A DNA stretch of 64,000 nt from Spirochaetes bacterium GWB1_60_80. GTDB lineage: Bacteria; Spirochaetota; Spirochaetia; Treponematales; UBA12059. Shown here piece by piece: positions 16,355 through 24,164 of this stretch. Each line of letters opens with the position of its first letter. Position 1 is the first letter of the stretch. The position numbers and the translations under genes are program-made. The notes beneath the pieces were generated by a model that worked only from the letters and a program-made list of their open reading frames with translations, was not told the DNA's origin and made no database searches. The DNA lies in assembly GCA_001829185.1 (NCBI GenBank), contig MIAR01000036.1:41148-105147 (forward strand). The letters run 5' to 3'.

Positions 16355-16915
16355 ATGATACGAAAAGTGATGATTTTGCTGGTGCTTTTTGCTTGTGCCA
16401 TTTTTTGCCTCAGCGCGCAGGAGTTGGCCCCAACAACGGCTGGCTCTGACTGGACTCTTCAGACTACCTTAGCTTGGGCTCCGCTCCTCGATGGGTTGTT
16501 CGATGGCCCAATTCTGGTTCAACTTGCGGAGTTGCGTGTTGGTGTAGCACTCAACATTATCGATGGCTTGCCCCTCTACGCTGGACTGGAAGGCCATTAC
16601 GCCAACTCGGCTTGGCTGGGTGAGCCCTTGGCCATTTGCAAGATAGGCGCTGGTTTGACATGTGGGCTTTGGCTTCCTTTGAGCACCGCCTTCGCACTTG
16701 GTTGCGAGCTTGCCACGGGTGCTGAATCCATCATCTATCCAGCATTAGACTCGTTTGGCTTTTGGGGGCGTGTCCAAATCCAGGCTGCTGTACGACTTAA
16801 TCCCAATGTTAGTCTCGGCCTTAACGCTGGCTTGTGGTTTTGGACTAATCGCCTGTCATTCGATAGCGCCATGTATGGTACGAGTATCGGCGCATCGATC
16901 GCATATCAATTCTAA
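16355..16915 (+). CDS. Small outer-membrane beta-barrel-like protein, unknown
   Basis: 186 residues with a strong AGGAGG ribosome-binding site. The signal peptide (MIRKVMILLVLFACAIFC, then LSAQ) is followed by alternating strands rich in Gly, Ala and aromatics (LYAGLEGHYANSAWLGEP, VSLGLNAGLWFWTN). It ends in Tyr-Gln-Phe; a terminal Phe is typical of proteins inserted into the outer membrane. I do not recognise a named family. It is AT-richer than neighbouring core genes and lies just ahead of an IS21-type remnant, so this pair belongs to an accessory patch. Confidence 0.65.
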   Translation: MIRKVMILLVLFACAIFCLSAQELAPTTAGSDWTLQTTLAWAPLLDGLFDGPILVQLAELRVGVALNIIDGLPLYAGLEGHYANSAWLGEPLAICKIGAGLTCGLWLPLSTAFALGCELATGAESIIYPALDSFGFWGRVQIQAAVRLNPNVSLGLNAGLWFWTNRLSFDSAMYGTSIGASIAYQF

Positions 16916-16989
16916 CGGCTGGCAATCCAGAGCTGTTGAACTACTATCAAGAAACTGCTTGATCGGTGGCTCGGGCTAGCTAGCTTGGA

Positions 16990-17172
16990 TAATCCGGTCC
17001 AAACCTGCCACCAATTCCGGCCGTTTCCTGCCACCCCAACAGGTGAAGATTCCGGTGGTAAACTGCCACTTCGGACCGGAATCCCTGGCAGGAAACGGCC
17101 GGAATTTTGCGTGCTAGCCGCTGAATTCCGCTCATAATCTGCCAATGATTCCGGTTCAAATCTGCCACCTGA
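16990..17172. repeat. Cluster of IS21-type terminal repeats
   Basis: A ~22-bp motif of the form ATTCCGGNNNAAANCTGCCACC occurs at least five times, as direct copies near 16990, 17013, 17048 and 17148 and inverted copies near 17075-17106. The segments 17013-17033 and 17086-17106 are perfect inverted repeats of each other. Multiple subterminal repeats next to istA are characteristic of IS21-family ends. Having both orientations suggests two element ends lie side by side. Confidence 0.6.
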
Positions 17173-17202
17173 CTGGTATCCTCCCTCCGTAGGAGGGCTA
17201 CC

Positions 17203-17605
17203 ATGTCACGACCGAAGAAAAGCATGAATGAGATCCGGAAAATTACTCGCATCAAGCTGCAACAGCCTACCGCCAGCGTTCGTTCATCGCCGGGGCCACC
17301 GGTTGCAGTCGCCCTGTCGTCAAGGATTATCTGCAGCGGCTGGAGGATCATCCCCTCAATCCTCCAGTCTTGCGGGCATGAACGACTAAAACCTGGTGGA
17401 CCATTTCGCGCTCAAATAGCCGGTGCTTAAGGAGACCGATGGCAATTGTCAGCTCAGTATCTGGCTGAGCCACAATGCCAAACGTTTGAGCGAAAAGCAC
17501 ATGACCCGACGTTTGCTTCATGAGTTCTATCTACAAGAGCATCACCACGGCTTACAATACAGTCAATTCTGCTTAGTCCTCCGGCAACAGCTGCAAACGC
17601 CTTGA
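17203..17605 (+). pseudogene. istA: IS21-family transposase istA, frameshifted and truncated
   Basis: ATG 17203 opens MSRPKKSMNEIRKITRIKLQ. The frame then shifts near 17265, and a second frame continues as FIAGATGCSRPVVKDYLQRL, the helix-turn-helix of IS21 transposases. After further breaks a third piece, HEFYLQEHHHGLQYSQFC, matches the region just before the IstA catalytic core. The DDE core and istB are absent. The element is dead, and its right edge abuts the headless gene at 17602. Confidence 0.75.
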
Positions 17606-18075
17606 GCGCCTCCAGCATCCTAACCGAACCGGCCAACCTCAACGCCTACCACCCGGCCACCGTCTTCGACGGCCGCGCCGACACCGGCTGGTTCGAAGCC
17701 GTGGCCGGCCCCGGCCTGGGCCAGTGGCTGGAAGTCGGCTTTACCGAGCCGCTACGTGCCGACCGCCTGACCATCAGCCCCGGTTGGCTGGACGCCCGCT
17801 ACTGGCAACAGAACAACCGCATCCGCACGGTCAGCCTGATCGTGGATGGCGGCACGTCGATGACCTTTCAGTTAACCGATACCATGACCAGTCAGACCAT
17901 CCAGCTGCCGCGCGTCCTCACCGGCCGTACCTGGCGCCTGCGCATCGACGCCGTCTACCCGAACACCCGCTGGGACGACACCACCATCACCGAACTAGGC
18001 TTCTGGCTAAACAATGTGCAATATCAGATCGACCTGGGTACCTTTGCCTGCGGCCTGCAGGTAAGGCGGCCGTAG
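17602..18075 (+). pseudogene. NADase-type glycan-binding domain, 5'-truncated gene remnant
   Basis: 157 codons encode a discoidin-like module: LNAYHPATVFDGRADTGWFE, GPGLGQWLEVGF, NNRIRTVSLIVDGG, WDDTTITELGFW. This is the pattern of the NADase-type glycan-binding domain found at the C-terminus of many spirochaetal surface proteins. No signal peptide or proper start exists; the frame emerges directly from the istA remnant. The insertion or a later deletion probably removed the N-terminal portion. GC content is high again, as in the core genome, so the fragment likely belonged to a resident gene. Confidence 0.7.
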
Positions 18076-18508
18076 GGCAGGGCAGCGCGCCGGCCTGCAA
18101 CCACCAAAAGTGGGGGTAGGCCGGGATCGCCGGCACCATACCAGCACCCCAACGCTGGCGGGCTTGCCCCGCAAGACCGTCAGGCCAACCCAAACCCGAT
18201 GGTGCCGGAAGCCTGGCCGAGGGGGAGCCGCCCCCGGCCCAGAGCCACTCGTCCAGCCCGCCATCCCGGCGCTTTGAGCCGCACAATCACAGTTCCCACG
18301 GCGTGAAAAAGTCAAACAGCGCACTTGCTTATACACGTGAGCGGCAACCGCGCGGGTGGCGCGTCCAGACATGGCCAAGCGATAAGCTGGCCATGCCTGA
18401 AAGCGCCAGGCCCCGCGTCTGCACCTTCCATGAACAAGCTCCTACGCCGTTGATTGGTTTCACCCCGCGGCTCAAAGCGCCGGACCGGACTTGCACGACG
18501 TGCTCCCC
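18076..18508. other. Gene-free interval
   Basis: About 430 bases between the headless glycan-binding remnant and csrA. I see no convincing coding frame, tRNA or T-rich terminator. Short GC palindromes such as GCACGACGTGC occur near 18494. The interval may be decayed coding DNA. Confidence 0.5.
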
Positions 18509-18733
18509 CTATTCCCGGGATCCCAGCCCGATGTCCGGCAACTGCAGCCCGGAGGCCGCGGCCTGGCGGTTCTCGGCCTGGATGGCGTCGTAGACCTCGC
18601 TGCGGAAGACCTTGACCGAACGCGGCGCGTCGATACCCAATTTGACCATGTCCCCGCGCACCTCGATGACCGACACCACGATGGTGCCGTCGATGATCAG
18701 TTTCTCATTAATCTTCCTGGTTAATATCAGCAT
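18509..18733 (-). CDS. csrA: Carbon storage regulator CsrA, translational repressor
   Basis: 74 residues starting MLILTRKINEKLIIDGTIVV, the canonical CsrA N-terminus, followed by VRGDMVKLGIDAPRSVKVFR with the RNA-binding arginine. The dimer binds GGA motifs in mRNA leaders; in flagellated bacteria with FliW it represses flagellin translation. It is two bases downstream of the fliW stop, with an AAGGA ribosome-binding site inside the end of fliW, so the antagonist pair is translated together. Confidence 0.97.
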   Translation of the reverse strand: MLILTRKINEKLIIDGTIVVSVIEVRGDMVKLGIDAPRSVKVFRSEVYDAIQAENRQAAASGLQLPDIGLGSRE

Positions 18734-18735
18734 GG

Positions 18736-19179
18736 CTATTTCCTTGAGGTGGCCAGCTCGGCCATCACGTCATGCTTGATTTGCCAGCGGGGGTCCGACA
18801 GCACCACTTGAATTCCCTGTCGGGAATTACGGCAGATGACCAGCGGTCCCATCAGGTTGGCGGTGATGGTGCCGCCCTCCGGCGGGACGGTCACGATGGC
18901 CAGAATGAGGGCGTCGTCGGCCTGCTTCATGCCCAGGGCCTGGCTCAGTTCGTCCGGCACGTCCACCTCGTAGTCTGGCCGGAATAGGAAGGGATCCAGC
19001 AGGATGAAGTTGAGCTCGGTCAGCTCGGTGGATTGCAGGTAGAAATACGGTTTCTGCGGCGCGTCGAGCAGGGCGAAGCGCTGGAACTTGTCGAAGCCGA
19101 TCAGTCCGTTTTGGAAGGTCAGCAGTTGGCGCTCGTCGATGTCGAGGTCGCCCAAGGCCTTGGTGTGTATGGTCATCAT
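18736..19179 (-). CDS. fliW: Flagellar assembly factor FliW
   Basis: 147 residues of normal FliW length. Recognisable blocks are LLTFQNGLIGFDKFQRFALL, the acidic PDELSQALGMKQADDALILA, and NLMGPLVICRNSRQGIQVVL. FliW binds CsrA (and flagellin), releasing flagellin mRNA from repression while flagellin is exported. It is followed directly by csrA and preceded by flgL, the same order as in treponemes. A strong palindrome lies about 20 bases upstream of its start. Confidence 0.96.
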   Translation of the reverse strand: MMTIHTKALGDLDIDERQLLTFQNGLIGFDKFQRFALLDAPQKPYFYLQSTELTELNFILLDPFLFRPDYEVDVPDELSQALGMKQADDALILAIVTVPPEGGTITANLMGPLVICRNSRQGIQVVLSDPRWQIKHDVMAELATSRK

Positions 19180-19200
19180 GGTATCCGCCTGTCAGGGGCG

Positions 19201-19230
19201 CGCCATTGGCGGAAAGTTCCGCCAATGGCG
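19201..19230 (-). promoter_or_regulatory. 30-bp near-perfect palindrome in the fliW leader
   Basis: The arms CGCCATTGGCGGAA and TTCCGCCAATGGCG pair perfectly around two bases, placing a GGA near the hairpin tip. The fliW ribosome-binding region just downstream on the minus strand (ACAGGCGGATACC before ATG) also contains GGA. This resembles paired CsrA sites, one in a hairpin and one over the ribosome-binding site. That function is inference. Confidence 0.5.
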
Positions 19231-19309
19231 TGGTGGTATCGGCCGTCGGCATGCGTCGCCGGCCAGCCCGGCGCTCCAGCCAAAGGCCGAAGACCGGGAC
19301 GGGAGCGCT

Positions 19310-20551
19310 TTATCTCAGAAAGTCGAGCAGGGTCTTGGGTAGGACGCGGCCGGCCATCTGCAGGGCGGCCTGGCGGGCGTAATCGAGCATCCGGAAGTCG
19401 GTGATGGCCTGGGCCATGTCCAGCGACGTTTCGGCCGCGCCCAGCGCCACCACGTCCGGGATTTCCTTGTTCAGGCGCATGCTAGCGGTTTCCAGGCGGT
19501 TCATCATGGCGCCGGCCTCGGCCAGGCGGCGGTTCATGTTGTCCATGCCGGCGTCGATGGCCGCCAGGGCGCGGCCGCCGATCTCGAGGTGGTCGCCCTT
19601 GTACAGGGCGTTGCGCAGGTTCATGACCACGTCGAACAGCGAGCCGCCGGAGACGCTGGTCGAGGCGGCGTAGTCGGACGGGACGCCGGAGCCGGACAGG
19701 ATGCCCAGGTCGGCCAGCACCGAGCCGCCCTGGCCGTCTTCCAGGCGCAGCCGCTGGGCCTGAGTGCCTTCCAGCACCAGGCTGGAGCTGACCGGGTCCA
19801 GCGAGGCCCGCACCGCCACGCCGGAGTCGTTGATCTTGGCGATGATGGCCTGGACGGTATCGCCGGGGCGTAGGCCGATCTCGGCGCCGTTGATGAAGAT
19901 GCTGCCGGCCTCGAGCACCCGGTACGTGGTGGCGTCGGCCCCGCCGGCGATGCGCTGCCGCTCCGCCCAGAAGACCGCGTCGCCCGGCAGGTTCATCTCC
20001 AGGTAGCTTTCCTCGCTGATCTCGGCTTGGGGGGTGCCGATGCCGCCCAGGTAGTCGACCGTGGCCGTGACGGAGCCGCCGGCTCCGGGCACATGGCCGT
20101 CCAGGGCGCGGAACGGCTCGGTCTTGGACTTGTCGCCGGCGAATAAAAAATCACCGTCCGGGCCGCGGGCGTTGCCGAGGCTGACCAGTTCGGCCAGCAG
20201 CTGGTCGACTTCCACGGCCATGGCGGCGGTGTCCTCCGGCGAGAAGGTGCCGTTGGCGCCGGTCACGGCCAGCTCGCGCACCCGCTGCATGATGTCCTGG
20301 GTCTGGCGCATGTAGCCTTCGGCGATGCGCGAGCGGTCCATGGTGTACTGGATGTTCTCCTCGTAGCGCATCAGGCGGCTGGCGAAGGAATCGTAACGGA
20401 CGGCGTGGGCGGCGGCCATCGGGTCGTCGCGCGGGTTCTCGATGCGCGTCTGGCGGTTCATGCGGTTCTGCATGCTGGTCATGGCGTCCTCGCGGCGGCG
20501 CAGCCAGAACTGCGTGTCGGTGTTCATCATGTCGGAACTGATACGTCTCAT
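19310..20551 (-). CDS. flgL: Flagellar hook-associated protein 3 (hook-filament junction)
   Basis: 413 residues. The start MRRISSDMMNTDTQFWLRRR and the flagellin-like N-terminal helices (RIENPRDDPMAAAHAVRYDS, then MQRVRELAVTGANGTFSPED) match FlgL. The C-terminus (LGAAETSLDMAQAITDFRML) is the matching terminal helix, and the central part is variable. The protein is secreted through the flagellar export apparatus and forms the junction between FlgK and the filament. ATG overlaps the flgK stop by four bases, so translation is coupled. Confidence 0.95.
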   Translation of the reverse strand: MRRISSDMMNTDTQFWLRRREDAMTSMQNRMNRQTRIENPRDDPMAAAHAVRYDSFASRLMRYEENIQYTMDRSRIAEGYMRQTQDIMQRVRELAVTGANGTFSPEDTAAMAVEVDQLLAELVSLGNARGPDGDFLFAGDKSKTEPFRALDGHVPGAGGSVTATVDYLGGIGTPQAEISEESYLEMNLPGDAVFWAERQRIAGGADATTYRVLEAGSIFINGAEIGLRPGDTVQAIIAKINDSGVAVRASLDPVSSSLVLEGTQAQRLRLEDGQGGSVLADLGILSGSGVPSDYAASTSVSGGSLFDVVMNLRNALYKGDHLEIGGRALAAIDAGMDNMNRRLAEAGAMMNRLETASMRLNKEIPDVVALGAAETSLDMAQAITDFRMLDYARQAALQMAGRVLPKTLLDFLR

Positions 20552-22425
20552 ACACCCATCCTGTTGATGATCGTGTCCAGCATCTCGTCGAAGTGCTGGA
20601 TGAATTTGGCGGCGGCGGCGTAGCCGTGCTGGAACTTGATCATGTTGGCCAGCTCCTCGTCCATATTTACCCCGGAGATCGAGGCCCGAGTATCGGTCAG
20701 GCTCTTGGCGATGCGGTCGTTGGTTTCCAGCATTAGGCCGGATTGCTCGCCCTTGAGGCCGATGTCGGCGATGGCGTCGGCGTAGTAGTCGTCGAAGCTG
20801 CCTTCCGAGCCGACCATGACGTTGGCGGTGCGCAGGTTGGCGATGGCCAGGGCCAGACTGCCGTCGCCGGCCTCGGCCGGGCGCCCGTTGAGGCCGAAGC
20901 CGGCCGCCACCGAGGTCAAGTCCGTACTGACGGCCGGCGCCACCTCGATCCAGCCGGCCGGGTGGGCCAGGGGGGCCACCGCGAAATCGGTGCCGCCGTC
21001 GCGCAGGCTCAAGATGGCGTCGGCCTGGGTCCAGGTAAAGGCGCCGGCCGGGCCGGACTGGTTGAGGACGCCGGAGTAGCCGGCCAGGAAGGAGCCGGAG
21101 TCCTCGACGTGGCGGATGACGAAATCGGGGTTGGCGGCGTCGGCGCTGGTGGTGGCCCGCAGCTGCAGCTGGCCGTCGGTGGTCAGGCGGGCGGTGACTT
21201 CGGCGCCGGAGAAATTGATGCGCCGCACCAGGTCGCCCACGGTGTCGGTCGGCCGGTACTCGATGGCGATATTGCCTTGGGGGCCGGACAGGCTGATGAC
21301 GCCGGCCAGGCCGATCTGCTCCTGGGCGTCGAGGCGGTTGCCGCCGGTAATGCGGTGGATGTAGCTGGCGTCGTATTCGCCGTCGCCGTCGCGGTCGTAG
21401 TTGCCGGCGATATTATTGACGCTGGGCAGCTCGGTGAAGAAATCGATATTGGTCTTGCCGTTCAGGCCGTAGCCGGCGCGGTGCACCTCGTTGACCAGGT
21501 CGGTGAAGGTCAGGGTTATGGTATCCAGGCTGGCCAGCTCTTCGCGGATATCGACGTCGCGCAGCTCGAACAGCGCGCCCAGCGAACCGCCGTTGATGAA
21601 GGCCTGGTCGCCGGTATCCTGCCAATTGATGCGGGCTAGGCCATCGTTCTCGGCGCCGCTGGTCAACTCGAACTGGCGGGCGATGCCGCCCTGGACCAGG
21701 ACCTGTCCGTCGATGTGGATCATGAATTCGTCAACGTCGCGCCGGTCGGTCCGTATCGGGATCATGGTGCCGAGCCGGTCGACCAAGAGGTCACGGCGGT
21801 CCAGGAGGTCGTTCGGATTGTCGCCCATGGCCTTGACCTTGACGATCTCGTCGCTTAGGGCGGCGATCTGGCGGGTCAGGGTGTTCACCTGGTCGGTGGC
21901 GATGCCGATATCCTGCTCCACCATCTCGCGGGTGGCGCTCAGGCGCTGGTAGCGGTTGTGGATCGACTCGATCATGCTCTGCCCGCGGCGGACGATGGCC
22001 TCGCGCGGGGCGGTCTCAGAGGGGTGCAGCGACAGTTCCTGCCAGGAATCCCAGAACTGGTCCATGCGCGCGCGCAGGGATATCTCCTGCGGTTCGTTAT
22101 GAATTTGTTCCAGCTGGCGGATGTAGCGGTCGCGGGTGGACCAATAGCCGACGTTGCCCTGCTGGGCGACGATGCGCTCGTCCAGCAGTTCGTCCCGTAC
22201 CCGGCTGATCTGGGAGATCAGCGGGCCCTGGCCGATCTGGCCCGGGGTGTGTTCGCGGTTCAGCTGCGGCGCGAAGAGCGGCTCCATGGTGCTGATTTCG
22301 ATGCGCTGGCGCGAATAGCCGTCGGTGGCCATGTTGGACAGGTTGTGGCCGATGACCAGCAAGCCCTGGTTGTTGGCCATCATGCCGCGCTTGCCGATTT
22401 CAATTCCGGTAAATGTTGAAAGCAT
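20548..22425 (-). CDS. flgK: Flagellar hook-associated protein 1
   Basis: 625 residues from ATG 22425, preferred over the in-frame ATG 22437 because GGAGG lies five bases upstream. The N-terminus LSTFTGIEIGKRGMMANNQG followed by GHNLSNMATDGYSRQRIE is diagnostic of FlgK, and the C-terminus has the expected heptad-rich closing helix (ANMIKFQHGYAAAAKFIQHF). It caps the hook and bridges to FlgL. It lies between flgN (its export chaperone) and flgL in one operon. Confidence 0.96.
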   Translation of the reverse strand: MLSTFTGIEIGKRGMMANNQGLLVIGHNLSNMATDGYSRQRIEISTMEPLFAPQLNREHTPGQIGQGPLISQISRVRDELLDERIVAQQGNVGYWSTRDRYIRQLEQIHNEPQEISLRARMDQFWDSWQELSLHPSETAPREAIVRRGQSMIESIHNRYQRLSATREMVEQDIGIATDQVNTLTRQIAALSDEIVKVKAMGDNPNDLLDRRDLLVDRLGTMIPIRTDRRDVDEFMIHIDGQVLVQGGIARQFELTSGAENDGLARINWQDTGDQAFINGGSLGALFELRDVDIREELASLDTITLTFTDLVNEVHRAGYGLNGKTNIDFFTELPSVNNIAGNYDRDGDGEYDASYIHRITGGNRLDAQEQIGLAGVISLSGPQGNIAIEYRPTDTVGDLVRRINFSGAEVTARLTTDGQLQLRATTSADAANPDFVIRHVEDSGSFLAGYSGVLNQSGPAGAFTWTQADAILSLRDGGTDFAVAPLAHPAGWIEVAPAVSTDLTSVAAGFGLNGRPAEAGDGSLALAIANLRTANVMVGSEGSFDDYYADAIADIGLKGEQSGLMLETNDRIAKSLTDTRASISGVNMDEELANMIKFQHGYAAAAKFIQHFDEMLDTIINRMGV

Positions 22426-22461
22426 CGTATCCTCCACAGCCCCGCGGCTGCCCTTGTTCTA

Positions 22462-22959
22462 TCAGAATGCGGTATCGAGCACGATTGGGGCCTGGCCGGC
22501 GACCCGTTTTGAGCCGGTCTTGCCGTAGATGGTGCCGCGCTTGTCGGGGAACAGCTCGTTGATTACCTTGGCCAGGTTGTCGGCCATGCCGCCGGAGAAG
22601 GCGCGCAAGGCCTCGTTTTCCAGTTTAGCGCGGCTGGTGGCCCCCCGCAGGCCGCGGCAGGCGCCGGTTACCAGGCTGCGGTAGGCGCTGGGGACGGCAG
22701 CGCAGACGCTTGTACTGTCGCTGTTGGCCGGCAGCTTCAATTCCTGCAGTAGGTCCTGCCAGAGGCGGCAGCGGCCGGCTTCTGCTTCGGCCACCATAGT
22801 GGCCGCCAGGTTGGCTTGCTGCATGGCCCGCTCCAGCTGCGGCCAGGTGCGCTGGCGGATGGCGCCGCTCATGCCGCGTTGCTGTTCCACGAAATAGTCG
22901 AGGGCGGCGATTTCGCTGGTCACATGCTGGAAAAAACGGTGGAATAGGTCCATGTTCAT
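22462..22959 (-). CDS. flgN: FlgN-type export chaperone for FlgK/FlgL
   Basis: 165 residues, mostly helical, with the Gln/Arg-rich first helices (EIAALDYFVEQQRGMSGAIR) and the hydrophobic end IVLDTAF that spirochaetal FlgN proteins carry. FlgN keeps FlgK and FlgL unfolded and delivers them to the export gate (family knowledge). Sequence similarity in the family is low, so the call leans on position directly upstream of flgK. A sigma-28-type promoter lies 16 bases before the start and makes this the first gene of the flgNKL-fliW-csrA run. Confidence 0.82.
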   Translation of the reverse strand: MNMDLFHRFFQHVTSEIAALDYFVEQQRGMSGAIRQRTWPQLERAMQQANLAATMVAEAEAGRCRLWQDLLQELKLPANSDSTSVCAAVPSAYRSLVTGACRGLRGATSRAKLENEALRAFSGGMADNLAKVINELFPDKRGTIYGKTGSKRVAGQAPIVLDTAF

Positions 22960-22974
22960 AACACCCCCGCTTCA

Positions 22975-23001
22975 ATATCGGCATTATTCCCGGCTGGTTT
23001 A
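22975..23001 (-). promoter_or_regulatory. Sigma-28 (FliA)-type flagellar promoter
   Basis: On the minus strand TAAA (23001-22998) is followed after exactly 15 bases by GCCGATAT (22982-22975). The consensus is TAAA-N15-GCCGATAA, so 11 of 12 bases match. It sits just upstream of flgN. Confidence 0.8.
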
Positions 23002-23090
23002 GCGACTTTGGCGACAGGCCGTAATTTCGCTGTAGCGCTGGCTGGCCGGCCGTACGGCGAGGCTTTACCTGCGCTGCAATAACAATTACA

Positions 23091-23966
23091 ATGGAGAATA
23101 TGATCAATCTGCTGCTTGACGTGGTCTGGTTTTGGCGAGGCGTACGGGTCTTTGCGTTAGTGGGCGAGAGCGGCACCGGCAAAAGCTTCCGGGCCAAGCT
23201 GGTATCGCAAAAATTCGGCATCGACCTGCTGATCGATGACGGCGTCCTCATCCGCAATGAGGCCATCGTGGCCGGGCACTCGGCCAAGCACGAGAAGAAT
23301 TACATGGCAGCCGTCAAGACGGCCTTGTTTCACGATAAGACGCATCGCGACGAGGTGGCCCGTTACCTGCAGCGCCACCGTTGGAAGAAAATCCTGCTGA
23401 TCGGCACCTCGGAGCGCATGGTGCGCAAGATCGCCGAACGCCTGCAGCTGCCGCACCCCTTCAAGATCATCAAGATTGAGGACATTGCCAGCCGCGAGGA
23501 AATCGAAAAAGCGGTGCAGTCGCGCAAGGTGGAGGGCAAGCACGTCATCCCGGTGCCGGCCATCGAGATCAAGCGCAGCTACCCGCGCATTTTCTACGAT
23601 AGTATCCGGGTCTTTTTCCAGAAAAACGCCGGCGCCAACATCCTCAACCCGCCCAAGCTGTACGAAAAATCGGTCGTGCGGCCGGAATTTTCCAAGCGCG
23701 GCCGCATTGCCATCTCCGAGTCGGCCTTGTCGCAGATGGTCATTCACTGCGTCGACGAATTTAACCATACCATCCGCATCCAGAAGATTACGGTCAAGTC
23801 CGACTCGCAAGGTTACCGCCTGACGGTGGTTATCGATGTCCCGTTTGGCACTCAGCTGTCCGGCAACATCCACAAGTTGCAGCATTACATCATCGACAGC
23901 ATCGAACGCTACACCGGCATCCTGATCGAGGAAGTGAATCTGGTCATCGACCGCTTTTCCGGCTAG
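23091..23966 (+). CDS. P-loop nucleotide-binding domain fused to an Asp23/Gls24 domain
   Basis: 291 residues; ATG 23100 is an alternative start. The N-terminal part has a Walker A motif GESGTGKS (K31) and resembles a small kinase-like P-loop fold (LLIDDGVLIRNEAIVAGHSA). Residues ~205-289 look like an Asp23/Gls24 domain (MVIHCVDEFNHTIRIQKITV; HYIIDSIERYTGILIEEVNL), a family tied to envelope stress and membrane association in Gram-positive bacteria. Coupling a nucleotide switch to this domain suggests a regulated scaffold (inference). It is divergent from flgN, with 131 bases between them. Confidence 0.7.
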   Translation: MENMINLLLDVVWFWRGVRVFALVGESGTGKSFRAKLVSQKFGIDLLIDDGVLIRNEAIVAGHSAKHEKNYMAAVKTALFHDKTHRDEVARYLQRHRWKKILLIGTSERMVRKIAERLQLPHPFKIIKIEDIASREEIEKAVQSRKVEGKHVIPVPAIEIKRSYPRIFYDSIRVFFQKNAGANILNPPKLYEKSVVRPEFSKRGRIAISESALSQMVIHCVDEFNHTIRIQKITVKSDSQGYRLTVVIDVPFGTQLSGNIHKLQHYIIDSIERYTGILIEEVNLVIDRFSG

Positions 23967-23998
23967 CCAGCCGCTGATTTCCGGCTCGTCGGCCGGCT

Positions 23999-24019
23999 TA
24001 TTTGACAATTCGTCAAATA
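23999..24019. promoter_or_regulatory. Palindromic operator-like site overlapping a -35 box
   Basis: The arms TATTTGAC and GTCAAATA flank AATTC, a 21-bp symmetric site with 8-bp arms. The left arm contains a perfect TTGACA -35 hexamer at 24002-24007, though no good -10 is evident. It lies about 145 bases before the 24165 gene in otherwise GC-rich DNA. Confidence 0.4.
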
Positions 24020-24164
24020 TCACCGAAACTGGGATGATGAAAACGGCGAATTCTGCCGATAATCATATGAAAGATTCCGTCCCAGTTCCTTTGTTGCCGG
24101 AGCGGCACCGGGCCACCCGCCCGTGTCGGCCGCTCGGTTGATGTTCAATCCGGAGGGTTACAGC

